A stretch of 64,000 bases of DNA from Pseudomonas farris (GTDB lineage: Bacteria > Pseudomonadota > Gammaproteobacteria > Pseudomonadales > Pseudomonadaceae): positions 1 to 64,000 of the forward strand of contig NZ_JAHSTV010000014.1 of assembly GCF_019145235.1 (NCBI RefSeq), given 5' to 3'. The translations under genes and the position numbers were made by a program. This document shows positions 35,917 through 44,697 of the stretch, piece after piece; positions within the stretch are counted from its first letter, which is position 1, and every line of letters begins with the position of its first letter. The notes under the pieces are model-generated. The model was not told the origin of the DNA and did not search any database. It saw nothing but the letters and a program-made list of their open reading frames with translations.

Positions 35917-35932
35917 TGCAGGAAACGCGCCA
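35917..35932 (-). promoter_or_regulatory. Candidate sigma-54 promoter of the rfbF sugar operon
   Basis: Minus-strand TGGCGCGTTTCCTGCA has the -24 TGGCGCG, a -12 CTGCA, and exact GG-N10-GC spacing. One base in each element differs from the best consensus. If real, the glycan operon is under RpoN like the flagellar genes around it. Confidence 0.5.
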
Positions 35933-35956
35933 GCTCATAAATCCAAATAGAAGGCA

Positions 35957-36000
35957 CAAAAAAGGGACGAACCCGGATCATGTAGACCGGGTGCGTCCCC
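35957..36000 (-). terminator. Terminator after the 1190-residue glycosyltransferase gene
   Basis: On the minus strand GGGGACGCACCCGGTC and GATCCGGGTTCGTCCC pair across a short loop and are followed by TTTTTT. It ends transcription of the large transferase before the rfbF promoter region, so the two are separate transcription units. Confidence 0.88.
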
Positions 36001-36024
36001 AAGCGTATGGCCTTTAATACTGGA

Positions 36025-39000
36025 TCAGTTTGGCAACCAGCCCTCGGCCCAGTAATTGAGGTTGTTGCCCTTGAGCATGTAATCGCGCAGCACCTCTTCT
36101 CTCAGTGCATCACCCATGCGATAGCTCGCATCAGGGTCGGACAGGTGCATGCGGATTGCCTCAAGCCATTCTTCGGTACTGTTGCTCACAACCTTGGTGC
36201 AGGGTAGATAGCCGCGATAGGCTTCGGTGTCGGTGCAGATCACCGGATAACCGCAGGCGCCGTACTCCAACAAGCGCAGGTTGCTCTTGCAGTCGTTGAA
36301 GATGTGGAACTCCAGGGGAGCCAGCGCCAGGTCGAGGTTCAGGCTGGCCAGTTTGGCCGGATAGGCTTCCAGGCCGACGCTGGGATGAAACTCATGGACA
36401 AAAGGACGCAAAGCCGGCGGACACATGCCGAAGAACACCCATTCGACTTCGTTGGCCAGCAGACGCACCACGTCCGCAATGATGGCCAGATCTCCATCAT
36501 GGCTCGTCCCGCCACCCCAACCCACGCGAGGTTTGCGAGAAGTGCGGCGCTGACTGGTGAGCCCGACCCAGAGGTGCGGCGCGAGCATGTTCGGGACGAC
36601 CCGGATATCGTGATGCATGTCACGCAATGCATCAGCCAAAGGCTGGGTCGAGACCACGACGCGATCACACAACCCTACGCCACGACGCACTATTTTATCG
36701 ACCCCGACCTCGGCCTTGCGCAGGTGTGCGTTCTTTTTCGGAACATCAATCACATAATCGTCAAGTTCGTAGATCCGGAAAGCGCGAGAGCAGTTTTTGA
36801 TTCGTTCGACCTCATTGACCGCGCCCTGGCTATAGCGCCCCTGCAACACGATCACGTCGGGAGAACGCCGCTCGAGCTCAATATCCGTCGGCGCCTGATA
36901 AGTCAGGTGCCCCACCACACGCCCGGCCGCCTCCAACTCAAGGAACGGCTGAGTGACCCGGTAATGACCCACGGCAGTCGTATTGATTGGAATCGCCAGA
37001 ACATTGGGCAAAAGCTGACGCGAGAACGGGTTCCAGCCATCCTTGAGTCCCGGCTCCAAACTGAAATTACTGGTGCCCAGACTCAGATTGGGGTTGTAGG
37101 CCGGATCCCTGGCCACCACTGGCAACCATCGCTGGTAAAAACTTTTTTGCTCGGCCTGCAACACCTTGGGAGCGGGATTGAAGGCAGAGGACGGAACCAC
37201 TCGCATCAACTCGGCGTAGGGCGTCCACACCACCAGGTATCCGCTTTGCTTCACACGCAGACAGAAGTCAGCGCCATTGAGTGCTTGCGCCAGATTTTTC
37301 TCGTCCAGGCCATGAAGATCATCAAAAACCTTCTTGCGCACAAGCAGGCAATCGATGCCCACGGCACTGAAATTCTGCACTGTCTGCTGGCGCTGCATGT
37401 AACCCGACGTGTTGAGCGGCTCACCACGATTGGGAACACCCACGGCACCCCGCAATCCCAGCACCAGGGCCGTCCCCTCGATACGTCCTTGCGGGCTCAG
37501 CAGCCGACCACCGACCACGCCGACTTCCGGACGCTGAGCGTGATTGAGCAACTCGTCGAGCCAATCCGGGTTGACAACGACACTGTAGGGGCTGAGAAAC
37601 AGCAGATAGTCGCCGCGGGCGTGGCCGGCAGCGAAGTTCTGCACTGCCGCCAGATTGTCGCCATGATCGCAGCGCAACACCCGAAGTTTGTCACTGCCCA
37701 CCTGCTCCATCGCCGACAGCCAATTGCAGGCATCCACAGCCGTGCTGGCGTTGTCGACAATGAGAATCTCATATCGCGTGCAAGCGGTTTTATCCAACAG
37801 ACTTTCGACACAACGCTCCAGAGAGCCGAGCTCATTGCGGGTCGCAATGATGATCGAAACCATGGCCGGCTGATCGTGCAGATAATCCACACGGTTGATC
37901 ATAGGCTGGCTGCCGGAGCGGATGCGGTGGGGTGCGCCGAGCCGCTCCAGATGCGCAGCCAGCACACACGGGTTCTGTTGGATGACCTGCGGTTGCGCCA
38001 GCCACTGGGACAGACGCAAGGTGGACTCCACAAGGACTTCGGCAATATGACCGATAGCGTGCGGCCCGTTACTCTCCACCACACGCCAGACCAGATCATG
38101 CACACCCAGCTCGCCAAAACCGTCTGCCATGCCGCCCAGCTCGATAACCCGTTGCCGCTGCAGGGCCAGCACCCGGCCGACATAGGGGTAGCTGCGCATC
38201 AGATCCAGGTTGAAATCCGGCTTAAACACCGGCTCGATCGATACCTCATCGCGCAATCCGCCTTCGTCACTGTAAAGGCAGCGCACGTCAGGCGTTTCAA
38301 CTATGCGCTCTGCCAGTAACAGTAAAGCCAGTTCATTCAAGCGATCGCCCGCGCGAACCAGATAGATCCAGTCTGCGTTGTCCAACTGGGCCAGCAGGCG
38401 ATTGAACTGGGCAACCGAATCATCTTCCAGACGCACATGACGCACGCCGTCGCACGAGGCGCGCTGCGAATCGGACAGCACCACCACTTGCTCGGCGGCA
38501 TAGGTTTGCTGACGAATGCTCTTGAGCGTCTCCTCGAGCGCCGGAACATCGCCTTCGCTGTCGAGAACAATCGGCACGATGCGCGGACGCCAGCTCCAAC
38601 TCTGCAAACGAGCCTCGAGCAAACGTTGCTGAGCCGGGTTCAAATGACGGCAGGACAGCCATTGCCCATACATATCGGTAAAGCTGTCGCAGTCGTCACC
38701 TACCCGAGTGCGCACCACCGTTTGAATGAAGCCCAGTTGCCGGCCAAGACTGGTTTCTTCCCAGGCATACGCTTGACCCTCAATCGCATCGGCCAGTGCC
38801 AGATAACGCACCCAGCCCGGTGCAGGCGCCGGCTCGCCACTGCGCAAGGCAAGCATTTGCTTGAGCCAATCGAGCTCTGTCATTACCGCAGCCTTGATTG
38901 GCGCCTGATTGCTCAGCCGCGCCGGATGCAAGCGCTCAAGACTCAATACCTGACTCACCACCACCAGATTGCCACGCCGTAGCAGACAGGCGAACAAGGC

Positions 39001-39597
39001 GAAGTCCAGACGGGCGACAAAACCTTCGCCAATCTGGGTCAGGGCCGGCAAATATTCCAGCGCATGCCGGGTTCGCAACAATGCCCCACTAAGACCACTG
39101 AGAAAGTTGATCGGGGTGCTTTCCAGAATGCCCAGCAGATCCTCGCCCTTGAACAAGGTGACACCTGTGGAAAAGCAGCAGTTTTCCACACGGTCGGAAA
39201 GCAGGATGTAATCACCGTCGTAAAACTGCCGCTGGCCGATCACCAGGTTGACGTCTTCGTGGTCGATGAAGCCGATGATCTGCTGAGTGATGCATTCAGG
39301 GAGCAGTTGGTCGTCGTCGCACAGCAACTTCAGATAGTCACCGCTGGCCTCTTGCGTACAGGCCATGAGGTTGGCCTGAAAACCCAAGCACTGCGGATTG
39401 CGCACATAGCGCAGGCGAATCGAGACAGGCACCTCACAGGCATCGACAATCTCGCGGATCTCGTCACCTCCACTGTCATCGCAGACGATCACTTCAAGAT
39501 TGGCGTAGGTCTGACTCAGCGCACTTTGCAGCGCTGTCTGGAAGAACTGCGGGTTGAAGGCGGGAATGGCAATGGTGACAAGAGGTGCTGGTTTCAC
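36025..39597 (-). CDS. Large multi-domain flagellin glycosyltransferase (Fgt1/FgtA-like)
   Basis: A 1190-residue protein. Residues 1-220 are a GT2 domain (VTIAIPAFNPQFF, LLCDDDQ at 91-97). Residues ~335-540 are a degenerate GT2-like module (YLVRAGDRLN). Residues ~580-800 are another GT2 domain (VSIIIATRNELGSLERCVES). Residues ~850-1190 are a GT-B type domain (VGWGGGTSHDGDLAII, LLEYGACGYPVICTD). This arrangement matches the large transferases beside fliC in P. aeruginosa (PA1091/FgtA) and P. syringae (Fgt1), which attach the first deoxysugars to flagellin. It has its own terminator and lies between flgL and the sugar operon. Confidence 0.85.
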   Translation of the reverse strand: MKPAPLVTIAIPAFNPQFFQTALQSALSQTYANLEVIVCDDSGGDEIREIVDACEVPVSIRLRYVRNPQCLGFQANLMACTQEASGDYLKLLCDDDQLLPECITQQIIGFIDHEDVNLVIGQRQFYDGDYILLSDRVENCCFSTGVTLFKGEDLLGILESTPINFLSGLSGALLRTRHALEYLPALTQIGEGFVARLDFALFACLLRRGNLVVVSQVLSLERLHPARLSNQAPIKAAVMTELDWLKQMLALRSGEPAPAPGWVRYLALADAIEGQAYAWEETSLGRQLGFIQTVVRTRVGDDCDSFTDMYGQWLSCRHLNPAQQRLLEARLQSWSWRPRIVPIVLDSEGDVPALEETLKSIRQQTYAAEQVVVLSDSQRASCDGVRHVRLEDDSVAQFNRLLAQLDNADWIYLVRAGDRLNELALLLLAERIVETPDVRCLYSDEGGLRDEVSIEPVFKPDFNLDLMRSYPYVGRVLALQRQRVIELGGMADGFGELGVHDLVWRVVESNGPHAIGHIAEVLVESTLRLSQWLAQPQVIQQNPCVLAAHLERLGAPHRIRSGSQPMINRVDYLHDQPAMVSIIIATRNELGSLERCVESLLDKTACTRYEILIVDNASTAVDACNWLSAMEQVGSDKLRVLRCDHGDNLAAVQNFAAGHARGDYLLFLSPYSVVVNPDWLDELLNHAQRPEVGVVGGRLLSPQGRIEGTALVLGLRGAVGVPNRGEPLNTSGYMQRQQTVQNFSAVGIDCLLVRKKVFDDLHGLDEKNLAQALNGADFCLRVKQSGYLVVWTPYAELMRVVPSSAFNPAPKVLQAEQKSFYQRWLPVVARDPAYNPNLSLGTSNFSLEPGLKDGWNPFSRQLLPNVLAIPINTTAVGHYRVTQPFLELEAAGRVVGHLTYQAPTDIELERRSPDVIVLQGRYSQGAVNEVERIKNCSRAFRIYELDDYVIDVPKKNAHLRKAEVGVDKIVRRGVGLCDRVVVSTQPLADALRDMHHDIRVVPNMLAPHLWVGLTSQRRTSRKPRVGWGGGTSHDGDLAIIADVVRLLANEVEWVFFGMCPPALRPFVHEFHPSVGLEAYPAKLASLNLDLALAPLEFHIFNDCKSNLRLLEYGACGYPVICTDTEAYRGYLPCTKVVSNSTEEWLEAIRMHLSDPDASYRMGDALREEVLRDYMLKGNNLNYWAEGWLPN

Positions 39598-39690
39598 GGC
39601 GGGAGAACTCGCGAGCGGCGGGAGCTTACTTCAACGAAGTGAAACTCCCCGAACCGCTGAATAAAGACGGTTTGCACTCGGCAGTCGCAA

Positions 39691-39715
39691 GCCTTCGCGA
39701 GATCATCGCGAAGGC
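39691..39715. repeat. Perfect hairpin after flgL
   Basis: GCCTTCGCG-AGATCAT-CGCGAAGGC, a 9-bp perfect stem starting 6 bases after the flgL stop. There is no T-run on either side, so it may be an RNA-stabilising or Rho-assisted end rather than an intrinsic terminator. Confidence 0.6.
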
Positions 39716-39721
39716 CTTGAC

Positions 39722-41290
39722 TCAGACTTTGTTGAACAGCCCCAACTGAGCGATCTTGCTGAACGCCAGTTGCGAAGCTTGCAGCATGGTCTGCTGCAGA
39801 GTCAGGCGGGTCATCACTTCAGCCGGATCGGAATCGCGAATGGCCGATTGGGTCTGGGTGTTGGCGAGTGCCAGGCTCTGGTTGATATCGGTCTGAGTCA
39901 CCAATGACGCACCGCGACCACCTACAGAACTGATACTCGAAGCAAGTTGATCCATGCCGCTGGACAGGTTGCCGATACCGGCAGTGACTGCAGCGTTCAT
40001 TTTCTGAGTGATAATCGGATCATTGTTGGTTGGCGTCGACAGCGCTGTTTTCAGTTGGCTGACGGTATCCAGAATGTTCTGGGTCTGATGCGTATTGACC
40101 GCCACCGAGAACTGATCACCTGCCCCCGGCGTACCGGCCAAGGTGAACGAGACACCCGATGCTGTCGCGGTCGTACCGGCCATGGTACCGGTGGACACCG
40201 GCTTACTGTTGGCGGTCACTGGCGCGGCATAAAGTTCGAAGTTCGTCGCACTGGTGAACTTGAGAATCGCCCCGCCGCCCGGGAAGCTGGCATGGTAGTC
40301 GGTGCTGTTGGTTACAGAAGCGTCAGTCACCAATGCAGTCGACGGATTGCCCGGACTGCGCGATGTGTTGAAGCTGTCCGGCTTGGCTGCCAGCGTGAAG
40401 CTGTGCCCGGCGATGACCGTGTCTGGGGTGGTATCACCCGACTTGAGGTTGATATTGAGTTTCAGGTCAAGACCACGAAAACTCACGGTTTGAGTGGCTG
40501 CGTTACTGGAAGAGAACACACCGCCCTGACTGGCTTCTGCCGTTACGTCATTACCCAGCGCATCGGTGATTTGTAACTGTGTGCTGCTCAGGAACGACAC
40601 GGTGTAAGGCTCGCCGCTGCGGAACTTGGCGTTGTAAGTGACATCGGAGCCCACCTGACCGTTGGACAACACCACACGACCATCATCGACCGCAGGCGCG
40701 GTGAGCGTGGTCTGCGTCCGGGTGGTGTTGATCGCCTGCTGGAACACCTCCCAACCCGTGCTGTTGGTGGCCATCGACTGGGTATCGCCAATTGGCAGAT
40801 CCAGTGTGACCTGATCACCGTTGTAGGTGTAGCTGCCATCGGTGTTGCGGCTGAACGGCACGACATCGCCCTTGGATCCGGCAAAGATGTACTTGCCGTT
40901 TTCATCCTTGGTGTTCATCAGGCTGAGCAATTGCTCTTCAATCTGACCCAATTCGGAAGCGTTCGCCTGGCGGTCGGCATCGGTATAGCCGGCGTTGCCA
41001 GCGCCCAACGCCAGCTCCTTGGCGCGTTGTAGCACGTTGCCGATACTGGTCATCACCGCTTCGGTCTGCCCGAGCGTGCCCTTGATGGTGGTCATGTTGG
41101 CTGAGAATTGGTCGAGCATCGAAGCCTGTTGGCCCAATTGCAGCAAGCGCGCAGCGCCGACCGGATCATCGGCCGCGGTGTTGACGCGAACGAGGCTGCT
41201 GGCCTCTTCGCTGCTCTTGACCACGTTGGAGAAATTCTTCTGATAGTTGGCAGCAGAGGACTCGTAAAACTGGGCGGTAGAAATGCGCAT
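39722..41290 (-). CDS. flgL: FlgL, hook-filament junction protein (HAP3)
   Basis: A 522-residue flagellin-like protein. The N-terminal MRISTAQFYESSAANYQKNF and the C-terminal region ending KIAQLGLFNKV are conserved D0/D1-type coiled coils. The middle 150-420 region is Thr/Ser/Asp-rich and expanded relative to enterobacterial FlgL (about 317 residues), as usual in Pseudomonas. It joins the hook to the filament with FlgK. It is 13 bases after the flgK stop. Confidence 0.95.
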   Translation of the reverse strand: MRISTAQFYESSAANYQKNFSNVVKSSEEASSLVRVNTAADDPVGAARLLQLGQQASMLDQFSANMTTIKGTLGQTEAVMTSIGNVLQRAKELALGAGNAGYTDADRQANASELGQIEEQLLSLMNTKDENGKYIFAGSKGDVVPFSRNTDGSYTYNGDQVTLDLPIGDTQSMATNSTGWEVFQQAINTTRTQTTLTAPAVDDGRVVLSNGQVGSDVTYNAKFRSGEPYTVSFLSSTQLQITDALGNDVTAEASQGGVFSSSNAATQTVSFRGLDLKLNINLKSGDTTPDTVIAGHSFTLAAKPDSFNTSRSPGNPSTALVTDASVTNSTDYHASFPGGGAILKFTSATNFELYAAPVTANSKPVSTGTMAGTTATASGVSFTLAGTPGAGDQFSVAVNTHQTQNILDTVSQLKTALSTPTNNDPIITQKMNAAVTAGIGNLSSGMDQLASSISSVGGRGASLVTQTDINQSLALANTQTQSAIRDSDPAEVMTRLTLQQTMLQASQLAFSKIAQLGLFNKV

Positions 41291-41303
41291 GGGCTACGAC
41301 TCC

Positions 41304-43364
41304 TTAAAGACTGTTGATCAGTGTGCTGAAGATTTCCTGCGCAGCCTTGATGATCTGCGAAGACGCGGTGTAGTACTGCTGATACTTGACCAGATTGCCG
41401 GTTTCCTCATCGAGGTCGACACCCGATAGCGAATCGCGAGCGCCTTTGGCATTGGCCAGAATCGCTTCGGTGGCAGCGCTATCGAGTTTTCCCTGGGCCG
41501 CCTTGGCACCAACACCCGAGACCAGTTTGCCGTAGGCATCGTTCAGGGAAATACCGTTGCTGGCCGAACCGGTGTCCACAGTCTGCTTGGTCTGAAGACC
41601 GGCCAGTACGGTGCCGTTACGGTTGTCCAGAGAACCTGGCTGACTGAGCGACACGTTGATCGCCGTCGAGGTACCCGGCGAGCCCGCGATGGTCATGTCG
41701 AATGATGCAGTACGCTGCACGACTGGCGGTCCCGGATCATTGATCGCGGCACCGCTGGCGTCGACCAGTGGAATGGTCAGGCTCAGCGTATTGTTCTGGC
41801 CCGGCACAATGGTGCCGCTGCTGAGTGGGTTACCTTGGGCATCGAGCATTTGGTAAGTCTGAGTCGTACCACCGGCCGCACCAAACACGATCTTGACCGG
41901 CGTCGAAGTCTTCAGGCCGTTCTGGATCGCTGTAGTGGTGGCCGAGTCATAAATATCGAACTGCGTAGTCAGGGTCGGTTGACCGCTGGCCGGAATCGTC
42001 AATGTGCCGCTGCCGCCAGCAGCAATTGCCGCACCCAACGGTGCCGCGATGGCCAGACGCTTGGAGTCGGTCATCTCGGTCTTGATGTTGGTCGCCGCGT
42101 TGCGGGTCGGGGTGATCTTGAAGGTGTCGCCGGCGGCTGCAGTACCACCGGTGAGTTTCATGGAGAAACCATCGATCACTGGCGGCGGCGTGGTCAGCGT
42201 GCTGAACGCGCCCATGGCGGTGCCTTCAGGCAGGCGCTGCAAGGTGTAGTCGGTGGCACTGGTGAACGTGACCTTGTAATCGTTGATGGTCAGCTTGCCG
42301 CTGTCCTCGATGGTCACATCGAAATTGCCCGAGCCCGCACTGTTGCCGACTGTGGCAATACTGCGCTGGGCCATTTGCGCGGCACTGTTGATGCTGTTGA
42401 ACAGATTCGAGCCGAAGTCACCGTTCTTGTCGATGCCTTGGGCCTGAATGGTATTCATCTGATCGGCAACGACCAGCGCCACACGCCCCAGCTCGTTCAT
42501 GGCCGGGTCCAGCACGGTGCTGCGATAGCGCAGCAAACCGCCCATCTCGCCACCGGTCATCACCGAGGTGACATCGATGGTGCTCGAACCGCGATTGAGC
42601 TGAATGGCCGAACGCGACGGGTCGGCTTTGCTCGGCACCACTTCCAGCTTGCTGACGGTGCTGCCCATGACCAGCGGCTGACCGCTGCCCAGGTAAACAT
42701 CAAGGTTGCCATCACGCTCGATCACTTGCGCACCGGTGAAGGTGGACAACTGGCGTACGGTCTCGTTGCGCGCGTCGAGCAGGTCGTTGGGCATGCCGCC
42801 TGCGTTGGAAACTTCGGAAATTTTCTGGTTCAACTGAGCCACGGTAGCGGCCAGTTTATTGACCTGATCGGCCATGTCCGCCAGGTTGCCATTGACGTTG
42901 GCGTTCTGCTGCGTCAACTGGCTGGAGATCGAGTTGAATCGGTTGCTCAGGGCTTGCGCATCGCTGAGCAGCAGTTGGCGGGAAGCATCGTCGCCCGGTT
43001 TGGCGTTGACGTTCTGTACCGAGGCGAAGAATTTGGTCAGGGCGCCATTGAGACCGGTGCCGCTGTCCGACAGCAACGCATCGAGCGGGCTGATCTGCCC
43101 GGCGTAGGCCGCCGAGTCGCTGTTGAGCGAAGTGGTGGTCTGCAGCTGCGCATCGAGGTAGCTGTTATACACCCGACGCACATCGGCAAGGGTCGTACCG
43201 GTGCCGATGTAGACATTGCCGAACTGATTCGAGGCCTTGGTGCCCTGCACGGTTTGCTGGCGTGAGTACCCGGAGGTGTCGGCGTTGGCAATGTTATTGC
43301 CGGTAGTCATCAGCGCGGTTTGGCTAGCGGATAAACCCGACATCCCGATATTGAGCAAACTCAT
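41304..43364 (-). CDS. flgK: FlgK, hook-filament junction protein (HAP1)
   Basis: A 686-residue protein. The start MSLLNIGMSGLSASQTALMTTGNN (bb-rod motif with NIANADTSGYSRQQ) and the C-terminal NLVKYQQYYTASSQIIKAAQ are family hallmarks. The large variable middle is Thr/Gly/Ala-rich. It lies between flgJ and flgL, 24 bases after flgJ. Confidence 0.96.
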   Translation of the reverse strand: MSLLNIGMSGLSASQTALMTTGNNIANADTSGYSRQQTVQGTKASNQFGNVYIGTGTTLADVRRVYNSYLDAQLQTTTSLNSDSAAYAGQISPLDALLSDSGTGLNGALTKFFASVQNVNAKPGDDASRQLLLSDAQALSNRFNSISSQLTQQNANVNGNLADMADQVNKLAATVAQLNQKISEVSNAGGMPNDLLDARNETVRQLSTFTGAQVIERDGNLDVYLGSGQPLVMGSTVSKLEVVPSKADPSRSAIQLNRGSSTIDVTSVMTGGEMGGLLRYRSTVLDPAMNELGRVALVVADQMNTIQAQGIDKNGDFGSNLFNSINSAAQMAQRSIATVGNSAGSGNFDVTIEDSGKLTINDYKVTFTSATDYTLQRLPEGTAMGAFSTLTTPPPVIDGFSMKLTGGTAAAGDTFKITPTRNAATNIKTEMTDSKRLAIAAPLGAAIAAGGSGTLTIPASGQPTLTTQFDIYDSATTTAIQNGLKTSTPVKIVFGAAGGTTQTYQMLDAQGNPLSSGTIVPGQNNTLSLTIPLVDASGAAINDPGPPVVQRTASFDMTIAGSPGTSTAINVSLSQPGSLDNRNGTVLAGLQTKQTVDTGSASNGISLNDAYGKLVSGVGAKAAQGKLDSAATEAILANAKGARDSLSGVDLDEETGNLVKYQQYYTASSQIIKAAQEIFSTLINSL

Positions 43365-43387
43365 GGTTCAAACCTTATACCTTATGC

Positions 43388-44686
43388 CTATAAAGGCGTG
43401 GTGGAAGCGCCCGCCGCAGCGTAGTTTTGGTAACTCGTCATCTGCTTGGCTATCTGCGAAATCTTGCTTGCGTAATCCGGGTCGGTTGCATACCCGGCTT
43501 TTTGCAACTCGCGTACAAACTGTTCTGGGTTATCGGCCGACTTCAGCACATCTTGATAGCGATTATTGCTTTGCAGCAGCGTCACGAGGTCATGGAAGCT
43601 GTCTTTGTAAGAGCCGTAGGAACGGAACTCGGCCGTCTCCTTGACCCTCTCGCCATTTCTGAATTCGCTGGTGATCGCGCGCGCCGAATCGCCCTTCCAG
43701 TTACTGCTGGCCTTGATGCCAAACAGGTTGTGGCTGCTGCTGCCATCCTGGGCGCGCATGACCGATTTGCCCCAACCGGTTTCCAGGGCAGCCTGAGCCA
43801 CCAGATAACGCGGATCGACACCGATACGGTCGGCAGCTTCTTTGGCCATCGGCAACATGGTGTTGACGAATTCGTCGGCGGAACTGAAGGCTTTCTTCGG
43901 CGGTGCCAAGGGTATTTGAGCCATGGCACGGCCATAAATCTGCAGGCGCCCGCTGGATGTCGTATCCGTTTGCGAAGCCAGCCAATCGCCGTTGTACAGA
44001 GGGCCGGAACCTGCCTTGGTGCTTTGCGGCACCTGGATGTTGTTCTGCGGTGTTGTGGCGGTTGTTGCAGCCGTCGATGCCGACGGCACCAGCCCGGCGA
44101 GCAAACGATCAGCCAGTTTCGGCGGCAACGCCAGACGCCGCTGATTGATCAGCGCCATGTCATTGCGATGAGCGCCCTCCCCCGCGCTTGTCGGCGTCTT
44201 CACCGAACGCGAAGCCCACAACGGGCGCTCACCATTGAGACGCGACAGCGGCCCGTTGGTGGCGACCGTACCGGCGGCAATCGGTGTTTCCACGGCGGCT
44301 TTCGCGGCAGCCTGTTTGGCGGCGGACGCCGCTGCGGCCTCCCCCGGCGCCATCGGTTTGTTCTTCGACATCTGGCGCATCAGTACGTCTGCCAGGCCAA
44401 TACCGCCGCCTTCGCGGGACATGGAAACAGCCAACTGCTGGTCGTACATTTCCTGGTATTGCTTGGCTGCAGGTGTGTTGAGCGGGTTGTCCTGGCCCAG
44501 CGCTTCGGTAGCCGAGCGCATCGACTTGAGCATTTCACCAAGGAACAGCGATTCGAATTCCTGCGCCACTTTGCGCATGTTCGCATCGCTGTTCTTGTCG
44601 CCGACCTTGAGCTGGTTCAGGCGATTCAGGTCCGAGTAGGAACCCGAGTCGCTGCTGCTGACCAGACCGCTTTTACGCATATCCAT
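43388..44686 (-). CDS. flgJ: FlgJ, rod-cap protein with peptidoglycan hydrolase domain
   Basis: A 432-residue protein. Residues ~30-110 are the rod-binding domain (KVAQEFESLFLGEMLKSM). An Ala/Pro/Thr-rich linker follows. The C-terminal ~150 residues are a glucosaminidase domain (RYLVAQAALETGWGKSVM with catalytic Glu, NLFGIKASSNWKGDSA, FRSYGSYKDSFHDLVTLL). It caps the growing rod and cuts peptidoglycan. The linker makes it longer than Salmonella FlgJ (313), as in other Pseudomonas. Confidence 0.96.
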   Translation of the reverse strand: MDMRKSGLVSSSDSGSYSDLNRLNQLKVGDKNSDANMRKVAQEFESLFLGEMLKSMRSATEALGQDNPLNTPAAKQYQEMYDQQLAVSMSREGGGIGLADVLMRQMSKNKPMAPGEAAAASAAKQAAAKAAVETPIAAGTVATNGPLSRLNGERPLWASRSVKTPTSAGEGAHRNDMALINQRRLALPPKLADRLLAGLVPSASTAATTATTPQNNIQVPQSTKAGSGPLYNGDWLASQTDTTSSGRLQIYGRAMAQIPLAPPKKAFSSADEFVNTMLPMAKEAADRIGVDPRYLVAQAALETGWGKSVMRAQDGSSSHNLFGIKASSNWKGDSARAITSEFRNGERVKETAEFRSYGSYKDSFHDLVTLLQSNNRYQDVLKSADNPEQFVRELQKAGYATDPDYASKISQIAKQMTSYQNYAAAGASTTPL

Positions 44687-44697
44687 GGCCGCCGTCC

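Noticed and set aside
36304..38319. 671-codon plus-strand open frame
   Set aside because: Antisense to the 1190-residue transferase; His/Gln/Arg-rich translation typical of high-GC shadow frames, and no RBS or domain.
41835..43265. 476-codon plus-strand open frame
   Set aside because: Lies opposite flgK; no family motif and biased Arg/Gln/His content.
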